Program-made: the position numbers and the translations under genes
Source: Firmicutes bacterium HGW-Firmicutes-2
GTDB lineage: Bacteria > Bacillota > Clostridia > Lachnospirales > Vallitaleaceae
Direction of reading: 5' to 3'
NCBI GenBank assembly: GCA_002841495.1
Contig: PGZV01000017.1
Location: 54,467-118,466, forward strand
DNA: 64,000 nucleotides
The notes under the pieces: model-generated
Seen by the model: the letters and a program-made list of their open reading frames with translations, nothing else
What the model was told of the DNA's origin: nothing
Databases searched by the model: none
Shown here: one piece after another, positions 18,297 to 26,619 of the stretch
Layout: each line of letters begins with the position of its first letter
Numbering within the stretch: position 1 is the stretch's first letter

Positions 18297-19378
18297 TTGA
18301 TGATGCCTTCAACAACATCAAAGAATGCAACCATTTGTTCTAGTGTACCAAGGGTGACGCGTTGGTAGCCAGGCATACCTAAGTTGTGACCGGGACGTAC
18401 GATGAAGCCTTCACTTTGAAGTGCTTCAAACATATCAGGGCTTGGACGGCCAAAATCAATCATGACAAAATTACCATAGGTTTCTATATAAGAAAGATTC
18501 ATTTGATGACATCTTGAATAAGTATAAGCTTTTGAGGCTTCGTTCACATCATAGGTATGTTGAACGAAAGCCTCGTCATCTAGAGCTGAGACAGCCGCTA
18601 CTTGCGCTGCTGTTGTAACATTAAAGGGGCCTCTAATACGATTGATTTTCTCTATGACATCTTCTTCTCCGATTCCATACCCGATTCTCATAGATGCCAA
18701 ACCATACATTTTTGAGAATGTTCGCAGTACCATAAGATTTGGATACTGATGAAGGAGAGCAATGGTTTGTGGAAAATCAGGATTCTTGATGTACTCAACA
18801 TAAGCCTCATCCATAACAATGAGAATGTCTTTTGGGACACGGTTTAAAAAATCCAATTGCTTAGCCGCGTTGACCATAGTTCCTGTAGGGTTGTTGGGAT
18901 TAGCTATGAATATAATGCGTGTTTGATCTGTTATATGTTCAAGAATACCATCCAGGTCAAAGGTGTGCGCTTTAAGCGGTACTTCGACAATTTTTCCGCC
19001 CATTTGGAGGGTTCCTGCTTTGTATTGAGGAAAAGTGATATCCCCGGTGATGACCTCATCGTCTTTTGCAACATAAGTTTTTGTAATCATATTGATAATC
19101 TCATCTGAACCGGCACCAAAGATAAATTGGTTCGGCTTTAAGTTATATTTTTTAGCAAGCTTTTCTCTTAGAGCTGTACAATTGCCATCAGGATAATAAC
19201 TGGGTTCTTTTAGGGATTCAATGATGCTCTGCTTAGCCAATTCAGAACATCCTAGGGGATTTTCGTTGGAAGCCAACTTAACGATATGGGTGAGTCCGTA
19301 AGTCTGCTTAACCTCATCTATAGATTTGCCTGGAATATATGGCCTTAAGCCTTCAACTTCTTTGCGGTATTTGATCAT
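18290..19378 (-). CDS. hisC: Histidinol-phosphate / aromatic aminotransferase (HisC family)
   Basis: A 362-residue class I/II PLP aminotransferase. The substrate-cofactor loop NENPLG is near residue 39, NPNNPTG near 158, and the PLP-binding lysine is in RTFSKMYGLASMRIGYG near residue 222. The family typically uses histidinol phosphate, but members placed beside tyrA and aroA often serve as tyrosine/phenylalanine transaminases. That is the likelier job here because no other his gene is nearby (inference). GAGGAG precedes the ATG, and a -10-like TATAAT lies upstream on the minus strand. Confidence 0.88.
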   Translation of the reverse strand: MIKYRKEVEGLRPYIPGKSIDEVKQTYGLTHIVKLASNENPLGCSELAKQSIIESLKEPSYYPDGNCTALREKLAKKYNLKPNQFIFGAGSDEIINMITKTYVAKDDEVITGDITFPQYKAGTLQMGGKIVEVPLKAHTFDLDGILEHITDQTRIIFIANPNNPTGTMVNAAKQLDFLNRVPKDILIVMDEAYVEYIKNPDFPQTIALLHQYPNLMVLRTFSKMYGLASMRIGYGIGEEDVIEKINRIRGPFNVTTAAQVAAVSALDDEAFVQHTYDVNEASKAYTYSRCHQMNLSYIETYGNFVMIDFGRPSPDMFEALQSEGFIVRPGHNLGMPGYQRVTLGTLEQMVAFFDVVEGIING

Positions 19379-19879
19379 AATAATAAAACTCCTCTCAAAA
19401 TAATGACTATATTATAACATAAATAGGGGGCAAATATATTTTAAAATGTAAGATAAAAAAGAATATTTTAAGATGAAGATACCTTTAGAATGGACATGTC
19501 TTTGGCTTTAAAGGATGAAATCATAGTAACATGAGGTAAAAACCATGTCAACAGTTTAATGTATTAACTTTAAAAACTATTATTCAGAAAATTTTGTAAA
19601 TTGAATGAAGAGGATGAGGTAAACACCAATAAATGATAGATGTGGCATATTGTAAGATAAATCAAGAGAAGGCTTTGGTTAACTTGCATAAAAAAACTTT
19701 GATAAAATAAAAAACTTTGAAGGAAATAGATGAATAATGTAGAATACTAGAGGTATCAGCAATTTCTCATAATATACGACTTATACTGTGACGATGTGAA
19801 CGATGGTCATCTATAATCTGATATTATGTGTGAAGGCGCTAAAGTTTCTAAATAATAACTTAAGATTGGGGGACATACG
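19379..19879. other. Intergenic region, no gene seen
   Basis: About 500 AT-rich bases between divergent hisC and the EF-G-like gene. No coding frame is supported. A weak plus-strand promoter may be present (TTGAAG at 19717-19722, 17-base spacer, TAGAAT at 19740-19745), which would give an EF-G leader of about 130 bases. No riboswitch or terminator was recognised. Confidence 0.5.
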
Positions 19880-21955
19880 ATGAAGATTTATAAGTCCGAA
19901 CAGATTCGAAACATTGTATTATTAGGCCATGGAGGAAGCGGTAAGACTACACTGGTGGAAGCTATGGCCCATGTGGATGGTATTGTAAAACGACAAGGAA
20001 AAGTGGAAGAAGGTAACACGATTAGCGATTTTGATAAAGAAGAAATCAAGAGAGGCTTTTCAATTAGTACTTCTTGCATACCTATTGAATGGCAGGATTG
20101 CAAACTTAATTTATTAGATGCACCTGGATATTTCGACTTTGTCGGTGAAGCAAAACAAGCCACACGTGTTGCTGATAGTGCCATTGTTGTAGTCTCAGGC
20201 AGATCAGGCGTTGAAGTAGGAACGGAAAAGGCTTTTGAATATGCAGAAGAAATGGAAATACCCAAAATCGTATTTGTAACAGACATGGATGATGATAATG
20301 CAGATTTAGGTAGAGTGCTGAACCAATTAAAAGATATTTTCGGAAAATCGATAGCACCATTTCAAGTACCAATAAAAGAAGACGAACATTTCGTTGGATT
20401 TGTTAATATTATTAAAATGGAAGGTAGAAAATTTGTAAAAGATCATGTAGAACAATGTGATATACCTGAAGACCTAATGGATGAGGTTAATGAGGTTAGA
20501 GAAATGATCTTAGAGGCGGTTGCAGAAAGTGACGAAGCCTTAATGGAAAAATATTTTGAAGGTGAAGCATTTACATTAGAAGAAATTCAAGATGCTATAC
20601 ATAATGGCGTTATAGATGGGTCAATTATACCTGTACTTTGTGGTTCAGGGACTAACAACACGGGTGTCACTGTTTTAATGGACTCTTTGGTTAAGTATAT
20701 GCCTTCTCCAAGAGAAGAACATACAAGTGTATATGGGGAGAATCCGGATACAGGTGAAGAAGTTGAAGTGTTCTGTGATATCGATCATGAAGCAACAGCC
20801 CTTGTTTTCAAGACAATCATTGACCCTTATGTAGGTAAGTTATCTCTTTTTAGAGTTTATTCGGGAATTATAAAGAAAGACATGCAATTATTCAATGTGA
20901 ATAAAGAACAAAAGGAAAAAGCGAATCACATTTACGTATTAAGAGGCAGAGAACAGTTTGAAGTGGATGAAATTCATGCAGGTGACATTGGTGCATTTGC
21001 AAAAATGACAGATGTTAATACAGGCGATACATTATGTGACCCTGCTAAGCCAGTTAGATTACCAGGTATCACCTTCCCTGAATCATTAGCCTATAGAGCG
21101 GTTTTACCGATTAAAAAAGGTGATGAAGAAAAGATGACCTCCGGCATTCACAAATTAATGGAAGAAGATCCAACCATTAATATTATTTTGGATACTGAAA
21201 ACCATCAAGAGCTTTTGTATGGTGTTGGCGGTCAACATTTAGAAATTATTAAGAGTAAGTTATTGGATAAATTCAAAGTTGAAATCGACTTGGTTAAACC
21301 TAGAATCCCATACCGTGAAACCATAAAAGCCAAAGGACAAGTGCGCGGAAGACATAAGAAACAATCAGGAGGACATGGTCAGTACGGTGATGTGGTCATG
21401 GAATTTGAACCATCAGGTGATCGTGAGAAGCCTTTTATTTTCGAAGAAAAGATTGTCGGAGGCTCTGTACCTAAGAACTATTTCCCGGCAGTTGAAAAAG
21501 GATTGATTGAATCTGTAGACAGAGGCGCACTTGCCGGTTATAAGGTGGTTGGTGTGAAGGCAACACTCGTAGACGGTTCTTATCACCCAGTGGATTCCTC
21601 GGAGATGGCTTTTAAGATGGCGACGATAGCGGCTTTTAAAGAAGCCATGAAAGTTTGTAATCCAATCATATTAGAGCCGATTGCCAGTGTTCGAGTTGTT
21701 GTACCGGATGACTATATGGGTGATATTATAGGAGATTTGAATAAGAGAAGGGGTCGTGTCATGGGCATGAATCCTGTAAAAGGTAAACAAGAAGTGGTGG
21801 CTGAAGTGCCTATGGGTGAAATGTATGGTTACTCTACGGACTTAAGATCTATGACGCAAGGTAGAGGTATGTTTACTTTAAATTTTGAGCGTTATGATGA
21901 GGCACCAGCAGAAGTACAAACCAAGGTAATAGAAGATCGTTCTCAAGACAAGTAA
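19880..21955 (+). CDS. EF-G-2-like translational GTPase paralogue
   Basis: A 691-residue protein with the full domain order of elongation factor G: G domain (1-~270), domain II, domain III (~385-460), domain IV (~470-590) and domain V. The P-loop GHGGSGKTT is at residues 16-24. Two G-domain motifs depart from true EF-G. DTPGHVDF is DAPGYFDF (residues 80-87), replacing the catalytic His with Tyr84. NKMD is TDMD (134-137), losing Asn and Lys of the guanine-specificity loop. A DAPGY motif also occurs in the Thermus EF-G-2 group, so this is a paralogue rather than the main fusA. A ribosome-linked role is expected; GTP turnover may be weak or altered. The normal fusA is not in this window. Confidence 0.85.
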   Translation: MKIYKSEQIRNIVLLGHGGSGKTTLVEAMAHVDGIVKRQGKVEEGNTISDFDKEEIKRGFSISTSCIPIEWQDCKLNLLDAPGYFDFVGEAKQATRVADSAIVVVSGRSGVEVGTEKAFEYAEEMEIPKIVFVTDMDDDNADLGRVLNQLKDIFGKSIAPFQVPIKEDEHFVGFVNIIKMEGRKFVKDHVEQCDIPEDLMDEVNEVREMILEAVAESDEALMEKYFEGEAFTLEEIQDAIHNGVIDGSIIPVLCGSGTNNTGVTVLMDSLVKYMPSPREEHTSVYGENPDTGEEVEVFCDIDHEATALVFKTIIDPYVGKLSLFRVYSGIIKKDMQLFNVNKEQKEKANHIYVLRGREQFEVDEIHAGDIGAFAKMTDVNTGDTLCDPAKPVRLPGITFPESLAYRAVLPIKKGDEEKMTSGIHKLMEEDPTINIILDTENHQELLYGVGGQHLEIIKSKLLDKFKVEIDLVKPRIPYRETIKAKGQVRGRHKKQSGGHGQYGDVVMEFEPSGDREKPFIFEEKIVGGSVPKNYFPAVEKGLIESVDRGALAGYKVVGVKATLVDGSYHPVDSSEMAFKMATIAAFKEAMKVCNPIILEPIASVRVVVPDDYMGDIIGDLNKRRGRVMGMNPVKGKQEVVAEVPMGEMYGYSTDLRSMTQGRGMFTLNFERYDEAPAEVQTKVIEDRSQDK

Positions 21956-21970
21956 ATACTATTGAAGATT

Positions 21971-22006
21971 AAAAACAGGTTGTACCGGTTGGTACAACCT
22001 GTTTTT
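21971..22006 (+). terminator. Strong terminator after the EF-G-like gene
   Basis: AAAAACAGGTTGTACC pairs with GGTACAACCTGTTTTTT across a 4-base loop, with a T run. Confidence 0.92.
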
Positions 22007-22020
22007 TCGATTATAATTAT

Positions 22021-22046
22021 AAACTTAGTTTTGATCCTTTAACCAA
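22021..22046. repeat. R1 repeat relic (one end, inverted)
   Basis: AAACTTAGTTTTGATCC then TTTAACCAA matches the reverse complement of the left end of the full R1 copy at 26499-26585. Confidence 0.65.
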
Positions 22047-22061
22047 TGTTATTTTAGTTAT

Positions 22062-22095
22062 AAGTGACAATAATTGGCTTTATACGGTCACTTTT
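22062..22095 (+). terminator. Terminator-like hairpin upstream of the Rrf2 gene
   Basis: AAGTGAC pairs with GTCACTT around an ~18-base loop, followed by a T run. It may be a second terminator after the EF-G-like gene. Confidence 0.5.
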
Positions 22096-22148
22096 TTATA
22101 TCCAACCAAACAAGTTGGATATGTACTTATAAAATACATGTCAAAGTA

Positions 22149-22177
22149 TTGACAAAGTATCAATCGGCATGATAATC
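22149..22177 (+). promoter_or_regulatory. Promoter of the Rrf2-nifS-nifU-mnmA operon
   Basis: TTGACA (22149-22154) is followed 16-17 bases later by GATAATC, a -10-like box. The leader of about 45 bases would be where an IscR-type regulator could bind, but no certain operator was identified. Confidence 0.6.
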
Positions 22178-22227
22178 TTACATAGAATCATATCCGAGTC
22201 ATTTAGTAGGAATTATGAGGTGATGCA

Positions 22228-22668
22228 GTGAAACTTTCAACCAAAGGAAGATATGGGCTTAGAGCCATGATTGACCTTGCTATACATTCCAAGGAAAATC
22301 AGGTGTCCATAAAAAGTATATCAGAGCGACAGGAAATCTCGGAAAACTATCTGGAGAGAATCATAGCACTCCTAAAAAAGGCAGGCTATGTTAAAAGCAC
22401 TAGAGGTGCTCAAGGTGGTTATATGCTTACAAAAAAACCGGATCAGATCTCTGTCGGGAACATTTTAAGAGCTCTTGAGGGCGACTTAAACCCTGTGGAT
22501 TGTTCATTGACGAATGATGATAAAGTGTGTTCGGAATCAAGTTTATGTGTGACAAAATTCGTATGGAAACGTATCAGTGACAGTATTAATGATGTGGTGG
22601 ACAATATTAGTCTTCAAGACCTAGTGAATGAACAAATAGAAATAGATCAATCTCAGTTGAGCAGATAG
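22228..22668 (+). CDS. Rrf2-family (IscR-like) Fe-S regulator
   Basis: A 146-residue Rrf2 transcription factor. The winged helix begins with KLSTKGRYGLRAMIDLA, and the recognition segment is ISENYLERIIALLKKAGYVKSTRGAQGGY. Three cysteines at 92, 101 and 107 are spaced as in IscR, where they hold a 2Fe-2S cluster. Its place directly in front of nifS and nifU makes an IscR-like role in sensing Fe-S demand very likely (inference). CymR, the cysteine regulator, is the alternative, but it lacks the cysteine triad. Confidence 0.9.
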   Translation: MKLSTKGRYGLRAMIDLAIHSKENQVSIKSISERQEISENYLERIIALLKKAGYVKSTRGAQGGYMLTKKPDQISVGNILRALEGDLNPVDCSLTNDDKVCSESSLCVTKFVWKRISDSINDVVDNISLQDLVNEQIEIDQSQLSR

Positions 22669-22677
22669 GAGCAGGTT

Positions 22678-23871
22678 ATGAATAAGAAAATCTATTTAGA
22701 TCATGCAGCAACAACACCTACTAAAATAGAAGTGGTTGAAGCAATGCTACCGTATTTTACAGAAAAATTTGGTAATCCTTCTAGTATTTATGAGTTTTCA
22801 GGACAGAACAAGGAAGCCATTGAAGAATCGAGGGAGTTAGTAGCAAAAGCCATAGGTGCCAACGAAAGAGAGATTTTCTTCACTAGTGGAGGGACCGAAT
22901 CAGATAACTGGGCTATCTTAGGCATAGCAGAAAGTTATAAGACCAAAGGGAATCATATTATTACAACAACGATAGAACACCACGCTGTGCTTCATACATG
23001 CGAATATCTTGAAAAAAATGGTTATGAAGTAACGTATCTGAAAGTAGACAAAGATGGACGCGTTAATCCAAATGATCTGAAAGAAGCGATTAAAGAAACA
23101 ACTATATTGATATCCATTATGCTTGCTAATAACGAGATTGGTACAGTACAACCAATAGAAGAACTGGGTACTATTGCCAAAGCAGCAGGTGTCCTTTTTC
23201 ATACAGATGCCGTTCAAGGTGTTGGCCATGTTCCTATTGATGTGAATGCCATGCATATTGATCTCTTAAGTATAAGTGGCCACAAGTTATACGGTCCCAA
23301 AGGAATAGGTGCCCTATATGTTAGAAAAGGTATAAAACTAAGATCTTTTATTCATGGTGGTGGGCAAGAAAAAAAACGTCGTGGAGGTACTGAAAATGTA
23401 CCGGCTATTGTAGGTTTCGGAAAAGCAATTGAACTGGCAATAACATCCATGGAAGCCGAAAGCAACAGGCAGGCAGATCTTAGAGATTATTTAATCGAAC
23501 AAGTACTTGAAAAAATACCTCATTGCAGATTAAACGGACATAGAGATTTTAGACTTCCTAACAATGCCAACTTTAGTTTTGAATTCATCGAAGGTGAATC
23601 CTTGTTGATTATGTTAGATATGAAAGATATTTGTGCATCAAGTGGTTCAGCTTGCACTTCCGGTTCATTAGACCCATCTCATGTGTTATTGGGTATAGGT
23701 TTACCTCATGAAATAGCCCATGGTTCTTTGAGGATTAGTCTTGGAGAGCAGAACACAAAAGAAGAGATGGATTATCTCATTGAGTCTTTAATGGTCATTG
23801 TAGCGAGACTAAGAGAAATGTCACCGTTGTATGAAGACTATATGAAAAAACAAGCAAAAATTGAAAGATAG
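22678..23871 (+). CDS. nifS: Cysteine desulfurase (NifS type)
   Basis: A 397-residue PLP enzyme that takes sulfur from cysteine for Fe-S clusters and thiolated tRNA. The PLP lysine is Lys203 in SISGHKLYGPKG. The persulfide-forming cysteine is Cys326 in SSGSACTSGSLDPSH; this loop is the NifS/IscS (class I) type. GGTESDNWA near residue 71 binds the cofactor. It starts 9 bases after the Rrf2 gene behind AGGAG, and nifU and mnmA follow, so one operon supplies sulfur to both acceptors. Confidence 0.95.
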   Translation: MNKKIYLDHAATTPTKIEVVEAMLPYFTEKFGNPSSIYEFSGQNKEAIEESRELVAKAIGANEREIFFTSGGTESDNWAILGIAESYKTKGNHIITTTIEHHAVLHTCEYLEKNGYEVTYLKVDKDGRVNPNDLKEAIKETTILISIMLANNEIGTVQPIEELGTIAKAAGVLFHTDAVQGVGHVPIDVNAMHIDLLSISGHKLYGPKGIGALYVRKGIKLRSFIHGGGQEKKRRGGTENVPAIVGFGKAIELAITSMEAESNRQADLRDYLIEQVLEKIPHCRLNGHRDFRLPNNANFSFEFIEGESLLIMLDMKDICASSGSACTSGSLDPSHVLLGIGLPHEIAHGSLRISLGEQNTKEEMDYLIESLMVIVARLREMSPLYEDYMKKQAKIER

Positions 23872-23883
23872 AGGTGTAATGGT

Positions 23884-24318
23884 ATGTATACTAAAAAGGT
23901 AATGGATCATTTTCAAAATCCTAGAAATATGGGTGAAATAGAACACGCTTCCGGTGTAGGTACAGTGGGTAATGCTAAGTGTGGCGATATTATGAGAATC
24001 TACTTAGACATTGAAGATGATATCATAAAAGATGTTAAGTTTAAGACTTTTGGATGTGGTGCTGCAGTAGCTACCAGCTCTATGGCAACTGAATTGGTAA
24101 AAGGAAAGACAGTAAAAGAAGCTATGGAAGTGACCAATAAAGCTGTTATGGAGGCACTAGACGGTCTTCCTAGAGCAAAAGTGCATTGCTCATTACTAGC
24201 TGAAGAAGCACTGCAAGCAGCATTATGGGATTATGCTAAAAAGAACGGCATCGTCATTGAAGGATTAGAAGAACCTAAGCCTTTTGAAGAACATGAGGAA
24301 GAAGAAGAAGAATTTTAG
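23884..24318 (+). CDS. nifU: Fe-S cluster scaffold protein (NifU/IscU-like N-domain)
   Basis: A 144-residue scaffold on which NifS assembles Fe-S clusters. Three conserved cysteines are visible at 33 (AKCGD, with the stabilising Asp35), 58 (TFGCGA) and 102 (VHCSLLAEEAL). Only the IscU-like domain is present; the ferredoxin and Nfu domains of full NifU are absent, as is normal in Firmicutes. The tail is unusually acidic (HEEEEEEF). It follows nifS by 12 bases. Confidence 0.94.
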   Translation: MYTKKVMDHFQNPRNMGEIEHASGVGTVGNAKCGDIMRIYLDIEDDIIKDVKFKTFGCGAAVATSSMATELVKGKTVKEAMEVTNKAVMEALDGLPRAKVHCSLLAEEALQAALWDYAKKNGIVIEGLEEPKPFEEHEEEEEEF

Positions 24319-24327
24319 AGGAACGTT

Positions 24328-25419
24328 ATGAATAATAAAACGGTTGTAGTTGGGATGTCAGGTGGTGTAGACTCATCTGTGGCAGCCTATCTATTAAAAG
24401 AAGCAGGTTATAATGTAATTGGAGTCACCATGCAGATCTGGCAGGATGAAGATCGCGACCTTGAAGAAGAGCAAGGTGGTTGCTGTGGTCTATCAGCTGT
24501 AGATGATGCCAGAAGAGTAGCTCAGTCACTCGACATACCTTATTATGTTATGAATTTTAAGGAAGAATTTAACCGTGAGGTTATTGATTATTTTGTTGCA
24601 TCTTATAAAGAAGGTAAGACGCCAAACCCCTGTATCGCTTGTAACCGAAAAGTTAAATGGGAATCCTTATTGACACGCAGTATGAATATCGGCGCTGATT
24701 TTATTGCCACAGGGCATTATGCAAAAGTTGTTAAGTTGGAAAATGGTAGATATGCTTTAAAACAATCCGTGACTTTGAAAAAGGACCAGACCTATGCTTT
24801 GTACAATCTGACCCAGGATCAATTAAGCAAAACATTGATGCCGGTTGGAGATTTTGATAAGGAAACAGTGCGTGTTATGGCGGAGAAAATCAATCTAAGG
24901 ATTGCCAATAAACCGGATAGTCAGGACATATGTTTTGTACCGGATGGTGATTATGGAAAATTCCTTGAAATTTATACCGGAGAGAAACCTGTTGAAGGTA
25001 ATTTTGTTGATGAAGACGGCAAGATTCTAGGTCGTCATAGAGGTATCGTTTACTACACAATAGGGCAAAGAAAAGGTCTAGGATTGAGTCTTGGAAAACC
25101 GGGATTTGTTACGGCGATTCGACCTGAAACTAGGGAAGTCGTTATTGGTGACAATAAGGATACATACGCATTTTCTTTACTAGCCAATCAACTTAATTTT
25201 ATGCCCTTTGAAAAATTAGAAGGTGAAATGACTTTTACAGCAAAAATTAGATACAGTCACATACCGGCCGAATGTCATGTTAAGTTGATTGATGAGGACT
25301 TAATGGAAGTCAGGTTTGAGGATGCTCAAAGGGCTATAACCCCTGGACAAGCGGTGGTACTTTACGATGGAGATCTTGTTGTTGGTGGCGGAACCATCAT
25401 CCGAGCTCTTAATGATTGA
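24328..25419 (+). CDS. mnmA: tRNA-specific 2-thiouridylase
   Basis: A 363-residue enzyme that puts sulfur on C2 of U34 in tRNAs for Glu, Gln and Lys. The PP-loop GMSGGVDSS is at residues 9-17, and the catalytic cysteine pair is Cys102 (NPCIACN) and Cys202 (SQDICFV). The sulfur comes from a desulfurase, here most simply the NifS encoded two genes upstream. It begins 9 bases after nifU behind GAGG and ends at a strong hairpin terminator. Confidence 0.96.
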   Translation: MNNKTVVVGMSGGVDSSVAAYLLKEAGYNVIGVTMQIWQDEDRDLEEEQGGCCGLSAVDDARRVAQSLDIPYYVMNFKEEFNREVIDYFVASYKEGKTPNPCIACNRKVKWESLLTRSMNIGADFIATGHYAKVVKLENGRYALKQSVTLKKDQTYALYNLTQDQLSKTLMPVGDFDKETVRVMAEKINLRIANKPDSQDICFVPDGDYGKFLEIYTGEKPVEGNFVDEDGKILGRHRGIVYYTIGQRKGLGLSLGKPGFVTAIRPETREVVIGDNKDTYAFSLLANQLNFMPFEKLEGEMTFTAKIRYSHIPAECHVKLIDEDLMEVRFEDAQRAITPGQAVVLYDGDLVVGGGTIIRALND

Positions 25420-25439
25420 AGAAAAATCTTTATAAAATT

Positions 25440-25480
25440 AAAACACCTAGCAAATCTTTGATTTTGTTAGGTGTTTTTTA
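25440..25480. terminator. Bidirectional terminator after mnmA
   Basis: AACACCTAGCAAA pairs with TTTTGTTAGGTGTT, with A-rich and T-rich flanks. It separates mnmA from the converging PHP gene. Confidence 0.9.
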
Positions 25481-25501
25481 TAATTAATAATGGTAGAAGA
25501 C

Positions 25502-26311
25502 CTAATTGAAACCAATCTGTCTAGGAACTCTTTTCTGAAATACGGTGTAAGATTTGAATCCGATATGCCTTAGATGATCTTCAACTACATCAAATGAAGA
25601 GGCCACGTTCTCAGGTCGATGGGCATCCGATCCAATTGTAAGTAACTCACCACCAAGTTGATGGTACCTTTTTAGAACATCATAGCTTGGATGGGGTTGA
25701 TCCAGTTTATAAATATAACCGCTTGTATTGATTTCTAGGGCTTTATCTTTTCGAATTAAAGTGGTTAAGATTGCATCAAAAACATCAGAAAAATCAGCAT
25801 AAGTATATTTTTTATGAACATCTCTACGCCAATATCTAATAACATAATCAAGATGACCTAAGGTATCAAAGTCATCAAAATGGCTTATATTATAGAGGGT
25901 ATCCTCAAAGATATTAAAATAGCCTTCATTACGCGTCAAACCATCAAAATAAGTAGGGTCATAAGGATCCTTCCCTTTTGCAAGATGGGTGGAACTAATA
26001 ATAAAATCAAAAGCATGACGCCTAGCTACTTGTCGTAGCGGTTCATGTAAATGTTTTTCTATTCCAAACTCGATACCTGTTAATATTAGAAAGTCATCCT
26101 CTAAAGTAGACCTAAAATCTTCAATGGCATTTATGTATTTAAAAACATCTAACTCACCGGATATCCCTTCGAAGTTGAAGTCAATATCATGGTGGTCTGT
26201 AAAAGCCAAGGTCTTTAGACCTTTGTCTTTGGCAGCCTTCATCATATCAGACATGGATGCTTGACTGTCAAATGAAAAATAGGTATGGGTGTGTAGATCA
26301 GAACGTATCAT
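25502..26311 (-). CDS. PHP-domain phosphoesterase (HisK/HisJ-like)
   Basis: A 269-residue PHP-domain protein. The metal ligands are seen in DLHTHTYFSFDS (residues 5-16), the AFTDHHD stretch near residue 37, ISSTHL near 107, and the closing GSDAHRPENV near 224. The family includes histidinol-phosphatase of the PHP type, which would complement the hisC-like gene, but many PHP paralogues act on other phosphate esters. It is a single-gene unit, with AAGGAG before the ATG. Confidence 0.83.
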   Translation of the reverse strand: MIRSDLHTHTYFSFDSQASMSDMMKAAKDKGLKTLAFTDHHDIDFNFEGISGELDVFKYINAIEDFRSTLEDDFLILTGIEFGIEKHLHEPLRQVARRHAFDFIISSTHLAKGKDPYDPTYFDGLTRNEGYFNIFEDTLYNISHFDDFDTLGHLDYVIRYWRRDVHKKYTYADFSDVFDAILTTLIRKDKALEINTSGYIYKLDQPHPSYDVLKRYHQLGGELLTIGSDAHRPENVASSFDVVEDHLRHIGFKSYTVFQKRVPRQIGFN

Positions 26312-26498
26312 ATGAATTCTCCTTCAAGTTAACCAATTATGAATTAATTTTAACATAGATTTCGTGGTATATAAACAAAAATGAAGGGAATTCATAAATC
26401 GCTTGTTTTATGTCTAGGTTACATGGTAATATAGTCTTGGTTATTTACGAGAATATAATGCTTAATTAACAAAAAGATGACATTAATGACAATGATTT

Positions 26499-26585
26499 AT
26501 GGTTAGAGGGTCAAAACTAAGTTTCACTAAATTCACATACAAGTTATGCGAAAGTTCAAATATATAGTTTTGACACCTTAACCAA
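26499..26585. repeat. R1 repeat, full copy 1 (87 bp, inverted-repeat ends)
   Basis: The ends TGGTTAGAGGGTCAAAACTA (left) and the reverse complement of the right end, TGGTTAAGGTGTCAAAACTA, agree at 17 of 20 positions. The body matches copy 2 at 55381-55467 at about 80 of 87 positions with no gap. It ends 34 bases before the Na/Pi cotransporter ATG. No transposase is encoded, so it resembles a MITE or a palindromic intergenic repeat. The right end carries an outward-facing TTGACA. Confidence 0.9.
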
Positions 26586-26619
26586 CTTATTATTGGTTTT
26601 GATTTAGGAGGATATTACA

